From Callaeas wilsoni (taxonomy: Eukaryota > Chordata > Aves > Passeriformes > Callaeidae): a stretch of DNA of 64,000 nt. The DNA lies in NCBI GenBank assembly GCA_013398955.1, contig VWPU01013573.1, forward strand, positions 186,001 through 250,000, given 5' to 3'. The position numbers were made by a program, and so were the translations under genes. Below are positions 1 to 12,800 of the stretch, in pieces (position 1 is the stretch's first letter; every line of letters begins with the position of its first letter). Under the pieces are notes generated by a model, which had not been told where the DNA came from, ran no database searches, and saw only the letters and a list, made by a program, of their open reading frames with translations.

Positions 1-3000
1 CAGATGCTGGTGATGTCTTCAGCTTTTTCACTAATTCCCCACAGGTTGTTAATGAACAGCATTGCTCTGAGCCACAGGGAATTAAGGAGTTAACACTTAA
101 GGCTGACAGGGAGAAATTATGATCCCACTGTACAACATTACTTGCTCAGTATTGCTGCCAAGGGGCAGCAAAGGTTGGGGACCAGTGCACTAGTCTTACT
201 GCATAATTATAATATTACTTTTCAACCCATTTCTGGGAAATCCTGAGGCTCCACACAAGGTGTAGGTGACTGCAGCAATCCTGAGATAAGCACCCCTGAC
301 TTTGGGAGTCTCATTTCCCTAGCCTAGGAGTGATTACACAGTGTAATTGGAGATAGTTAGTGGAGGTGTGTGGATGTCTGGTAAATTCCTGATGTAGTAC
401 TTTGCATCCTGCATTTTCAATTTACAGGATGAGTACGTGAAATACTGCAGCTGGGTATCTTGGGACATTTTATCGATATAAATAAACAAAATATAGTTTG
501 GAAAGCAAGTTTGAAAATAGTTTTTATATTCAATAATAAATTACTTTTTAAATATTCATGCATTTTATGATTAATGCTATTAGCTGTTAATTAGCTAAAT
601 AAATACGATTAACTGTGTGAATTTCTCAACCTTCCTATCGGTTGCTTAGATAAACAGTTACATAGTGAATGCTTTATTGCATACATAAAAACGTCTCATG
701 TTATAATGCATAAGTACATATTGATGTTACATTTCTTTGCTGTGATATATGCATTAAGTCCCAGGCCACTTTGAAAAGAAACTACAGATCTTAATAATTT
801 ATGTCCCAAGTTTTAGCCAGGATTATCAATGGTAGATTTTGAGCTTTTTCTTTTAGTAACATAATATATCATAGTAAAAATGCACAGACAAGCGATGTGT
901 CAGTTTGATTTTTTCCACCTGATTCAGCAACCCAAAATTCAGACACAGCAGTTTAAGTGGAGTTGCACACTGAAGAATTTAAGTCTAAGCATTTAATCTG
1001 TTCTTTCCATAAATTTCTGCTGCTTGTGCTATTATAATGATGTTACCAGAGGAAGTTTATTTATATCACGGATTTTCAGCATCAGCACATTCAGAATACA
1101 ACAGCAATCATTCATTCAATAGCTAACAGCAATGTAATAATATCATCACTAACACTCTAAATATCAAAAGAACATTTAGAGAAGAGACAACAGAAAATAA
1201 AGTCACTTTGAACAATCAGTAACACAGGATTCACTAAACCCAAAATGTATGTTTTAAATACAGATACAGAGAAGCCAGCCCAGAAATAAATAGCAGTTAT
1301 GAGCAGCTATTTTGGAGCAACAGGTTGCATATAATTAAACAATAATAAATAAGAGGATCTTTATGGGCCCATTAATAGGAGCACACACTCTAGAGAGCAG
1401 CATTTAAAGATCTTAAGCCTTGTGCATCCCAAAACACCTAAAGAGATTTTGTTCATGAGCAAACTATAGCCAGCACGACTGTAAAGCAGCAGGGGCAAAC
1501 CTGACACCAATCCGTCTAGACTGTGCACAACAGGATCACCCTGAGCAAACATGAAATGCCGAGCCCGATGGTGACAGATATGAACCAATCCCTCCTTTTT
1601 TTTCTGAGACTATGCACCATAGCTTCTTTTTTTAACAGGCTCAGATCTACCATGAAAGCTCTTCTCCCCGCTGTTCCTAATGTATATTGTAAAGAGCAAC
1701 CGAGAACAGCACTTTAAGAAGTCACTTGTCATTCTCTCTTCCCTCCCCTGCCTGCTTCCCCAAGTATTTAGATAATAATGGATCTGGTTAAAATCATAAA
1801 GTCCAAGAACATACTGTTGAGGGTTCAAAAGGCTAGACCTGTAAAAGCACAGATAAAGACTTCTATTGAAAATGATGTTAACAAAGCGATACTCTCAAGA
1901 GGTGAAGAAGTGGTCAATCCTGCATGTTGCCATTTTTTAAAAGAAAACGTAAATGATTTCTCCTTATTTTTTGCAGCGTGTGTGGGTGTGAATGTGTGGT
2001 GGAGGGAAGTACTTCAGAAAATGAATGGGTGGGCACTGAGAAGGGCAATGCCAGTCAGAATAAAGTTTGTTCAAGCAATGGGAAACATGAACACCAACCT
2101 TGTAATGGAGTCCTACAGAGCTTCAGTTAAAACTGAAGTGTAGATGAGGACCCCTGCATATGGCCAAAAGGCTGCCTGGCTTGAGGGAGGAAATGATGGG
2201 ACTCTTCCAAGGAGACAGGCAGCCCAAAGGATGTGTGCTTTAGACTTGGGCAGGGAGGTGTCCCTGTGGGACTGCAGCTTGTGTCTAAGTACAGACCTAA
2301 AGCTGCCTGTGAGCCTCTGCTAAACATGAAGGAGGAGAGTTTTCCAGATGAACTGGCAGGACAACTATGTGGTGCTTTTAGGGGTGTTTAGTTTCCTGAT
2401 GCAAGAAGCAGCATGGGAAAAGACAGTACTGGGTTGAAAGCAAAAGAGATAGTGTCTCACGTATGATGTCTTAGCACAGCAGCTTCTTCGGTGACCAAAA
2501 ATTGGTAGACAGGAAAGATACAGACTTCTAAGGACCTTTATTGTGAATGTAGGTGACATATTTGATGAAGCAGAATAAAGTGAGGGCAGTAAAAGATTCA
2601 TCAAGTTGGGCAACCTGATGACAAGTCTACAGTCTTCCCAGTTAGCTTCGTGAAAGCTCTGAAGGGAACACGGCTGGCAGTGTCCAAGTCAAAGAATACA
2701 AAACTTTAGTGGCTGAGACATCAGATGAAGAGAGACAGGAGAAGAGCTCAGGCTGTGAGAATGGCCTGGAAAGCCTGTATCATGGAAGGGCAGAAAAAGC
2801 AGCAAGACTGTGATTCAACCAGACTGCAAAGAAGGCATACATGTTGAACATGATACCTGGACGGGCAGGTGAGATGATACTGTTGCTCACAGCAACATAG
2901 TAAAGGAGGTAGTAAATCACTGCTTTTGAGTAAAAGCTCTTGAACTGATGGTAAGACACCTGTAGAGTTAAAGGCCAAAGTTTGAGCAGGACATATAGAC

Positions 3001-4610
3001 TGTGACCCACCTAACTTGGTGTAGATATCTCAAGCTGGGCTCTCAGCAGACAGAGGCGATGTAGTCAACAGAGCCAAAGCAGCCACGCACAGTTCGCATT
3101 TAGTGGATCAGACTAATTGCCACAAACTCCCTTAATGCTCTTGTCTAGATCTCCACTGATGGAAAAAAGAGCCCTGATAAAATACCTCAAATGTTAACAT
3201 CCACTCTGTAGACTGCCTGAAGTGAGGCGTGATGAATCTTACCCCAGGAAACATATCTGGAGCCAGGGGTGATCGGAAAATCATTAGACTAGATACACCT
3301 CTTAATAGTTTTTCAATCTGGCTGCAACGTCTTCTTGGAAATCTGGGGATCAGGTGGATAGTTACATGTGGATCCATTATTGTAGATGGCAAGGATGATA
3401 CTATATCATGATAGAACATGAGATTCAATATATTATGTGTTATGTCTACTTAAATAATATGAATAAATCAACCTGGCCTAGCCTAGGTACTTAAAACTAT
3501 AGAACAAAATAAATATAATTGTGTCCAGAGAAAGCAAACTGCCTGGAAGGTGCAGGCACAGTCATATTGAAAAATGCTACCTCATAAAGGCTGTAATCTC
3601 TCTCAGACAGATCTTCATTATAGCTAATCACTATTTTGCCAAAGGCACTTATGGCAACATATTTCAAGGGGAAGGAACAGGAAGGCAGTAGGGAAAAGGA
3701 AGAAATTTCTCAAGCCTCTGCCCTCTCACCCCAAAATTGAAGCCCAATGAGAAAGTCAAATATTTCACTTCGGCTGGAAAATTCTAAGAAAGAGTTCAAA
3801 TGGAATATTGTAGCAGGTGAAATTGAAAACGGGGCAGATAAGTGGTTGCAAGGCATATACTCTCCTCTGGCAATTTTTAATCAGGAATACAGGACTCTTA
3901 GGTGGAGGCAATATCATATACTTACACTGGGTTATATGGTCCAAGTAATAACCTTGCATTAGTAATAAATTAATTTTTTTCCTATAAAAGTTGGTTTCAT
4001 TTTAACACAGATATCTCTGCTGAGGGGTATGGGTGGATGTTTCCACATCAGCACACATGCTTAATGCAAAATGAACAACTGTGCTCTCCCACTCCCTCCT
4101 GATGAAACACAGATAGTCCAAGACAAAGCCTGGTTAATAAACCAGTTGTAAACAATCAGGGGAGACAGGCAGTGCACTGAGCTGTGAATTGCCTTCATAC
4201 AAACTAGGGGATTGCAAGGTAGATACGGTGTGAGAGCCATCTTAGAACCAAGATAAAAGAGACAATAAAAGAGAAAAAGATAGAAGACAGTAGACAGACA
4301 GAAAGCAGCAGGAATATAATTTCCTTTAAAAATAATTGCATTCAATTTATGCTCTTACCTTACACTCCCAGTACTAAGTAATCTAATCAGATGCATATGG
4401 TTTTATTCTACAAGGTACACATGAAGCATGCAATAAAATCCCCATAAAACATGACCTGTGGTGACTCACTGCAGATTTCAGAGGCTATATCTATTTTTTT
4501 TCTCCTCTTAACAAAGAGCTTTTGCAGCCTTGTGTTCTCCTTCCACACCCTATCTCCCATGTAAATCTCTTCCCTTGGTTTTAAATATAGTTTTGCTTAC
4601 TTGTTCTTTT
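1..4610. other. AT-rich intron sequence, no gene seen
   Basis: The stretch is AT-rich, especially 480-1350. Open frames of up to about 120 codons occur (for example 1778-2143 plus) but none resembles a known family or has convincing splice context. No CR1 tail or clear tandem repeat was seen. Confidence 0.6.
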
Positions 4611-4672
4611 AGGTTTTTTTTGGTGGTTTTTTTTTTTTTTTAGGTTTTTTTTGGTGGTTTTTTTTTTTTTTT
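4611..4672. repeat. Two exact 31-bp tandem copies, T-rich
   Basis: Each copy is AGG, eight T, GGTGG, then fifteen T. The second copy follows directly at 4642 and is identical, so this is a recent tandem duplication or a duplicated assembly artefact in a poly-T setting. Confidence 0.9.
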
Positions 4673-5750
4673 AGTGGTACTGGAATTGAATCCATTTTCT
4701 TTAGCCTAGAAGGTCTAGCTGGAAGACCTTTGCTCATGGCTGTGAAGTAGCCATCCTTTCTGAATCTTAATTTTGCACAGCTTCCTAAGACCAGCTTTTT
4801 GTAACACTGACAATTCCCTTTGATTCTCCCCTAATTCAGTCTTAATGTGGGAGAGCACATAGGCTTTCATAGGGGTCTAGCAGCATCTGTAAAACTTTCT
4901 TTCCCTTTGCTTTGCCAGTATGAGCAGGACAGTTTCTTCAGTAGCAACAGTAAAATCTGAAGTGAATGTTTTCCCGTAGGAAAGCTGGACAGATATTTTC
5001 AGTATTTGATTTAGAAACAGAGGTTGGAAGTAGCCAGGGCAAGATTGACACTCTGTGAAATAAAGGCAACGATATTGTGAATTTACTAATTTATTTATCT
5101 CACTTGTGTATTATATATTCACAGATTTAAAACCTTAACAAGTTTAAACTACAAAAAACTCTTTAGCAGAAAACATGCAGATCAGGCTGTATTTCCCAAA
5201 TTGATTTATAGTTGTTCTCAGATTGCCTGCAGTTGTTCAACAAGCTTTGTACCAGACCCATATTAGGAGGCAGGACCTGAAAGAGGCCCAAGTACAACCC
5301 CATCACACAGAGATGTGACATTTTGATCTCATTTCCAGCTGGTATGTTCCAGAAGGCAACGCTTGAGGCAACCTCCACTGTGCCAGTTTTTTGCCTCCGA
5401 AATCTTCACCAGAGGTGCTTCCCCTAATTTAAGCTGTGATGCTCACACATAAAAGAAGGGTCTGCTTTAGGCCTGTAGACCACAAATCATGTAGGGCATA
5501 CCAGATCACTATGAATGCTTTAACTCACCCCTACAACCAAATACTTTTCAGGGAATTCATAAAGCCTGATTCTTCCAACTGTGCTTGCTGAAAGCTGCAG
5601 CTCCCTCCTTGTGCTGCTTAGCAGTCCTTTTTATGAGCAGCCCCATGTGTTTGTTTTATTTATTACTTTGGTTATCTATTAACTTACACAAGACCCCAGA
5701 CACCCTAATACTATTAAATATATACACATATCTCACATTACATTAATTAT

Positions 5751-5769
5751 AATATATATATATATATAA
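5751..5769. repeat. (AT)n dinucleotide run
   Basis: About nine AT units, inside a wider AT-rich stretch at 5700-5775. Confidence 0.85.
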
Positions 5770-7040
5770 TTAAAGTAAATCTTGGCAGCCTTAAAATTGT
5801 CAGCTTGACAGAATCTCAGTCAGTCACCTAGGAGCCTGTTTCATCTTCAAGGAATGACAGCCTTAGCCTTTCCATCAAATCTTTCTTGCACAGATACTGA
5901 GAATATCACTGAGAAGTTCAGATAAAAGAGCAGGAGAGTTACACCCGGACTCCTCACAGACGGTCCTGCCAGCCTGATTTATGACAGGGGGACTTAACTG
6001 GGCGCACATCCAGCACACAGCACAGCATGCCCCGAGGGGTCGGATCGTTAGTGAGGGTAAAAAAGGGAAATGGCACCACAGCCACAACCATTAATGGGAA
6101 CCAGCAGGATGAGGACGCCTAAATCTACCCGTGAGCATGGTTCCTGGATGGCCAGTGGGAAGGGCCCCTGGCTGAAGGGCTTGCTGCTTCCCCATAACTG
6201 TACACTGTCCCACATCCCCGTATTTCTTGCCTTCTTGTCTCACTGCTCCAGGAGACCCCTCACGATCTGCACGTAAACTGAGCCCTGTGCTTTTCTCCTT
6301 TGCTGTCAGCTGTGCAGCTTTCCTGTTTGCTTCTGCCACGAACGAGGTCCTAAGGGTGCAGCTTCCTTGTAACATCTGTTTTCTACCAGTAAACTTGTAG
6401 AAACATCTGACTTCTATGAGTCCAACAGCTCCAAAGAGGGCTCTCACCCACCCTCACAGATGGTTTAGTGGGCCACAATGGATCTTTCTGCTTGATCTTC
6501 TTGCTCTGTGACTGCCAAACACCACAATCTAACATCCACAAAGAGTGTCCACCCTGAGACTCCCGAGGCTGGCTGCTCCCCTGAGAGGTGGGAGACATGA
6601 GACCTCTCCCTTACTTGGTCATTCATGAATTAAAGGTCTAAATGTGCACCTTGAGGGTGTGAATCCACATTTCCAAAAGGAATCCAGGTCTTCGAAAGAG
6701 GTGAGATTTTAGATGTACCAATTCTTTTGTTCTTTCCTATTACCTGTCCTACGTGTGACGCCCTGCTGTGCCAGCTGCCCCTTGTGATCTCTGTCCTTAA
6801 AGCCCAGCTCAGGACTGCTCACTGCAGCCCAGAGCCCGACTCCGGTGCATTGGTGTGCGAATGCCTAAGCCTCTCTGGGGACAGGGGGACAGAGAACGGT
6901 CAGGTTAAAGAAAATGAACACAAGCAGAGACAATTGCTGTGCCAGAGCTGGAGAGCAGCAATGAGACATACTGAGGTTGGGAGAAAGCCACGGCAGCTCA
7001 AAGGGAGTGCAAAGCGTCACAGTGAAAAGAGGAGGCAAGG

Positions 7041-7100
7041 CTCTATAGGGACTCAGGGAACAAAGGAATGCTCTCCAGGGATTCAGGGAACAAAGGAATG
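7041..7100. repeat. Tandem pair of 30-bp units
   Basis: Two adjacent 30-bp units share AGGGAACAAAGGAATG and differ at about three positions. The period is a multiple of three, so the overlapping plus-strand open frame (6727-7311) carries a repeated decapeptide with the core QGTKE. Confidence 0.9.
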
Positions 7101-9787
7101 GGCAGAAGGGTCTGCTTCAATATCTAGACCATGCAGAAATACTATAATCTTCTCTTTTTGCTGCTGCATACTCAGTGGCTCTCTCAAGTTGTGTGTTTTC
7201 TTTCTAGGCTGCCTGATAAAGCTCATTTCAGAGGTAAACATTTTTTTCTCTTTAAGTAAACCTCACTTTATAGAAAACAACCCCATTCACACACCCTTGC
7301 AAGGATTTTGATCCCTTTTTGAAATGAGAAAATGTGACGGAAATGTAGTGCAATATCATTCATATTTTGAATTTAACAAACAATTTTTTAAAAGTATGCA
7401 GAATTTCCAAGTTTTTTCTCCTATGCCATTTTACCCACACACATAATTAAATCCACTGCACTCTTGATAACAGCAAAAGTTAGAGGAACCAGAGGAAAGG
7501 GTTTGCATAATGAAAGCACGGACACAACTTCACAGATTTGTGAGTGTGGCTATTGCAATACCCAGCTACTGGAAAATACAGAATGGCACATGTTTCATTT
7601 CTAGCTCCAGTCTAGGATGTAAGAGAAAGCAATCACTGAATATCTTAAAGAGAGCTCTCTGCAAAGCAGACGGTGGTAATGGGTTTGGAATTCCTGAGCA
7701 GTTCATAATTCAGTTCTTATGTTAAACAAAAGGAGACAGCAAGACATAATGAAAGCGAAAGCCCATGGGGAGAGCTGACATGCCATGGACATGACTGGCC
7801 ACTTTTTACTCCTGCTTCCTCCAGTAAGAGAAGGCTGAATGCATTGTTTTAAATTTCTAAGTAAATATTGGTACTTGTAGAGGTTAAACAAGATGCTGTA
7901 CTAGAACCTGCCAAGCCTTTATTTATACCTAGCCAGGGGACAGGATGAGCATACACTGACAACCTCTTTTAATCCAATCACAGAGAAACCACCACAGGAA
8001 TGGAAAGTAATTTAGGAGGCAGGCTTGTCTGACTTGTCCTCATTCTCTATACTGAAGATTTTTTTATTTATTCTCATTTTAGAATAAGAATATAAGCACA
8101 TGGTAACAACACAATACACTAGCATCACAGACCAGCAGAAACTGTGGTATCAAACCTCAGAGAAAACATTTTCAGAGACAGAATAACGAGCACTCATTCC
8201 ACATTCAGGATTACTCAAACTAATGCAGCCTCCAGAAAAGTGCAGCAGGATCCTGATGGGTAGTTTGCAAAGGCAGCTTGAATCATTCAGTCAGTAAAAT
8301 CATGAAGTGTCACCTACTTCAAGTCCCTAATCCTCTACAAACATACATTTCCTGCAGAAATTCCAGGTGCTAAGCTGAATGCCTGCCGAGCTATTAGCGG
8401 GTGATGCAGGACTGTGATGGTACTTACTCTGTCCTAAGTGGGCAAAAAACCACAGCATGGGTAGGAATAATGTGAGGAGAAGTTGAAACCCTGTTGGTAA
8501 CTCAACATTAGGGACTTCGATCTAAATGAGTGTGTGTGGGCATGTGCTACTCTCATTTCAGAAAAGAGGAGCAGATTGTCAAGACCAAGTGCTGTGATTC
8601 AAAGCTGTGTGACAGATCTGCCCTGTGAACTTCAGCAAGCCACCACAACTTTGTGTCTTGGCCTCCTTGTCTAAGGAATGGGGGACTGAGTGGGAAGGGA
8701 CATGCTCTAGCCAGCAAGTGTGCTGGGGCCATGCACAGTGTCAGCCCTGTCAAGCTGTTTGCCACCTAAAAATCTGATGGCCCATACAATGGTAAAATAT
8801 TTCTGCTGCAGATACTTAACTTCAAGAAGCTGCATTGCTTTTCCCTAACTAAGATTTCTTGGAACCCTTGCAATTAATTGTATTTTATGTTTATTAGTCA
8901 ACAAGCCAAATGCTTCACTCAGTATATCAGTGTAATGAAGTGGGGAGCAACATTTGACCACTAGACATTCAGCTAAGAAAAACATGTCGGTCTGGAAACA
9001 TGCAAGGATGGCTTTCTAGGGACAGTCTTGTGGTTGCATTTTCCAGTTTTCAAGAAGACTCTGATAGAAGTGAGGCTTTCCTAATGCTCCTGAGATCTTC
9101 AACATTTCCTCAGTGGGAACATATGAGGCAATGTAGAATCCTCTCTACTCTATTCATCAGGTATTTAATAAAATTGGGAGAAAAATTACAGTCTCTGACA
9201 ACAGGAACTCTTTGCAATCTATGGCTTATATGGGCAAATCAAATTAAAAAACAGTGGAACAACAGTGAGACCCACTGATTGTATAAGTTTCAGACCTTAT
9301 AGAAGTCTTAGAAATCTCTTTCAGTTCTCGATACAGAATGAACTGATTTTGGATGAAAGTGAACATGCTGAAATGACAATAACATAGAAAACCTTTATAA
9401 AAAAATTAATCAGATCCTCCCTACTCCCAGAGAAACCTTACTTACTTTTCCAGCTAACTTGCATAAAAAATAAACAAAGAGAAAATCCCACTTTTCTCAT
9501 CCTTCTGCCATAAGGATTTCTTTCTACTCTGAAATTATGAAATATTAATAGAAGGAGATTTCAAATGAAAGCAATAAGCTATGTAAGCCTAGGAAAGGTC
9601 CTACAAGTGCCTCCTGCAAAATTTCTTCTACTTTTTTTCTAAAAATCAGATCTAACTACTGCACAAGACACGATGGCAAGGCAGACAGATCAGAGCACTT
9701 TTTCAATTTAGCTATTTCTAACTCTCCTTTAACTTTTTATGTGTAACACAGGTTGATGAAATAGAATGTTTGTTTAAAGAGATGAGA

Positions 9788-9850
9788 GAATCACAGAATC
9801 ACAGAATAGTAAAACCCTACAGTTGCCTCTAAGGATATCAATTCCACAGG
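9788..9850 (-). mobile_element. Short CR1 LINE 3' tail remnant
   Basis: It begins AATCACAGAATCACAGAAT, the reverse complement of the usual avian CR1 3' tail. The body after it is strongly diverged, so only the tail is sure. Confidence 0.5.
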
Positions 9851-12800
9851 GGTGGCCGTTAATCTGGTCACATTATAGTCTGAAAGGTGGGTCCAAAGAA
9901 TCAGTAAGTAATTTTGCATATGCAAGCTACTCCTTAGGTCTTTAGTCTTCTGCCACACACATTACTATCAAGTTTACATACATAATTCCTGTAAATTGTG
10001 CATATGTTTTTGTGCACATCTGCTTCTGAAACTTATACCCATACATGTCTTGCTTCCTTCAGCTAAACAAAAATAAAATCTTTGTGTCTGTAGTCTTTCT
10101 CTCCACCTCTCATAATCGTAAATGAGATCACCTGCACAATTAGGTAGGACTGTAATAGCTCTATGCCTTATAACGTAATTTTTCCAGTAAAATGCTCCCT
10201 TAGTTTCAATAACCATAAATAATTTGGCAGAAAGACAGTATATTTATTCACTCAGCTGAATTTCCAGTGTTATATGCTGAATTCCTATCACGTCTTTGTG
10301 ATCTGCTTATATCCCACTGGCATTCCTGAGCCTCTGGTATCCCGACAGACTGGGGCCTTCCAGAATTCAGCCCCCATTAGTCTATTTCTGGAGACTTTTA
10401 TTGCAACCTTTGATGAACAAGGACATGGAAACTGTAATCTGAGAGCTATGTCTTCCAAATCTTTTTGTAGCTGGTGGCATGATGGGCTCTAACAAAGTAA
10501 GAATGATGGTAGGGAAGAAGGAGGAGTAGGACAAGAAGGTCAAGGAGGATGGGGGTGAGGAATCCACAGTCAAAACTCTTCAAATTAAGTCAGGAAATAT
10601 TCTAGCCCTCCTCTGCTGCTTCAGCAACATTTGTCAGGTTGGGGGAATATTGTTATCCCAGTCCCTACAAGAGGCATTCAGGGCTGGTAACATCAGACGG
10701 ATCTGCCTACAGAGCTTTTCAGCCAAAGTAATGGCAAACTAAAGCAGCAGCAGCAGCAAAGTCTCTCCATGACTGTATACTTGGATTTCTAGGAAGTGGA
10801 TGGGCTAAGCCAGATGGCAGATGTACCACATTTCACCGTTTACCTGCACTTGTCCTGTCACTGCATTCTGACAATGAACGCTCATACTGGTGCTGATACA
10901 CGTTCATTTCTCTGCAGTCCTTTATATGTTGGCCCTCAAGACAAAAGCTCTTTGCTTTTTAAATGCTTTCACGTTTGCCTTCTCATACTGGAGCATCCTC
11001 AGATGGCCCAGCCTTCTCTGAAGTTCTTTGTAATTTTCCCAGTTGGAAATGGCTGTTTACTTTAGACTAATGGCTGTCTTGAAAGCTTAGTGGGGATGGG
11101 GAAAGAAAACTGGGCACATGCACAGATTACAATTAGTTTTTCACAGAGTATATTTTAATTGCAGACCATTTTATATTTATGTTCATTAAAAAAGAAGCTT
11201 TGTTTATGTTTTTCCCATATACCCATAGACCAATCTGTGAAAAATGCAGTGATTTTTCTAATAACAGCTAATTGCTAAGAAGTACCAATGGATTTACTTC
11301 TAAAACCTTAGTCTTAATTCAGACATAGAATGTTCTCAATTTTAAGAAGGAAAAATTGTTCTTATTAAACCTTTCATTTGTCTGATATGAGGTGGAAGAC
11401 TGTCACACTGACACTAAAGAAAACTGAAGATGTTCTTCAGGGAAATTTTTAGAATCAAGATAAAGCAATGATAAGAATTATTTTTTTGGTTCAAGTGAAG
11501 AGTCAAGTTAACCATAGGAAGGGAAATAGCAGGAGCTGTCAGAAATTGCTCACATTCTGAAGTTTAGGGATAATCCTCTAATGACCTTTGTAAGTATAAA
11601 GGTAATAAAAGAAGAAACTTTAATAGAAAACAAAAATGAGAGTTAACCCAGAGACTCAAAGGAATAGTCACTAAAGGGGTTCTGAATCTATACTGAAAAA
11701 TTCCAAGATATGTTGGCTCTTCCTTTCAGATGTAGAAAGATCTAAAGGTCTTTAAGGCTGTATGATAAAACCTCTTTGTGAAGATTAAAGAAGTGTACTT
11801 TATATTACATTTTGGTTTGCACATGCATCATCATGGGCCATGCTGTGAAGCTGAGAGCCCTCAGAAACCCCACCACACTTTCAAATGATTGCTTCAAGTT
11901 TTAATGAACTGGGTGGACTTTTAAAATTTGTTTATTATCCATTTGCCTCAAATAACTTGGGACTAACAAATCACAACCCAAGCTTGCAGACTTTTTATCT
12001 ATCACTAGCACTAGCCCAGGGGAAGCAAGAGAATGTCTTTGAACAAGGATTGATAAGATGTCTATTGACTGAGGATAAAGCTGAACCATGGTGAGAAAGC
12101 AAAGTAGTTCCTGGTGATTTCGTACAGCTAATGTCTGATTGGTGAAAAGGCACTTCTGAAACAGTCTAAAATTAAATCTGTCTCAGTGGCATAGATGGAT
12201 GCAAAGTACCATTAAACACAAGATCCAGGCAAAGCAATGTACCCCCACAATGGCTTCTATAAAAGAAATCACAGAGTAAATACACAAATGCTTTGTCTTA
12301 GGTCAAAATTATTTTGCCTCCAAGACCTGGATTTTGATGATAAGTAATGTAATGAGATTGGACTGGGATCACCAAATTGTTTTCACTCAACATTTTTGCT
12401 CTTGAGTACTCATGTACTCTACTACTACAAAGCTCTAGCAACTTGAATATTTGCTTTATTGAATAAACAAGTTTCCAAACACATAGTGTTGCCATCTACA
12501 TATTTAAATTTTATTTTCACTGGTGATTGCAAACAGAAAGAGGCTAAGTGTTATTTTTGCTTTTAGTATATGACAGGCAGCAGGAGACAAAAGATAAATT
12601 GAAAAAACAAGGCATTCAGGACATGCTCTGCAGCTAGAATGCATATAACTTCCTGACTTCAGGCTGTCCATAACCCATTAACTAAGAGAAAACTGAGTTT
12701 GACACAGACATGAGACAGACTTAACTTGAGGGACTTTCACATTTAAAACTGTAACTTATTTAATTTCTGGGAACAAAGAAAGCCCAAAGGAACAAAGCCT

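Larger units (their letters stand above)
4673..9787. other. Intron sequence, no gene recognised
   Basis: Mixed composition. It includes a short AT dinucleotide run, a 30-bp tandem pair inside an unrecognised open frame at 6727-7311, and otherwise unremarkable sequence. No CR1 tail seen. Confidence 0.55.
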
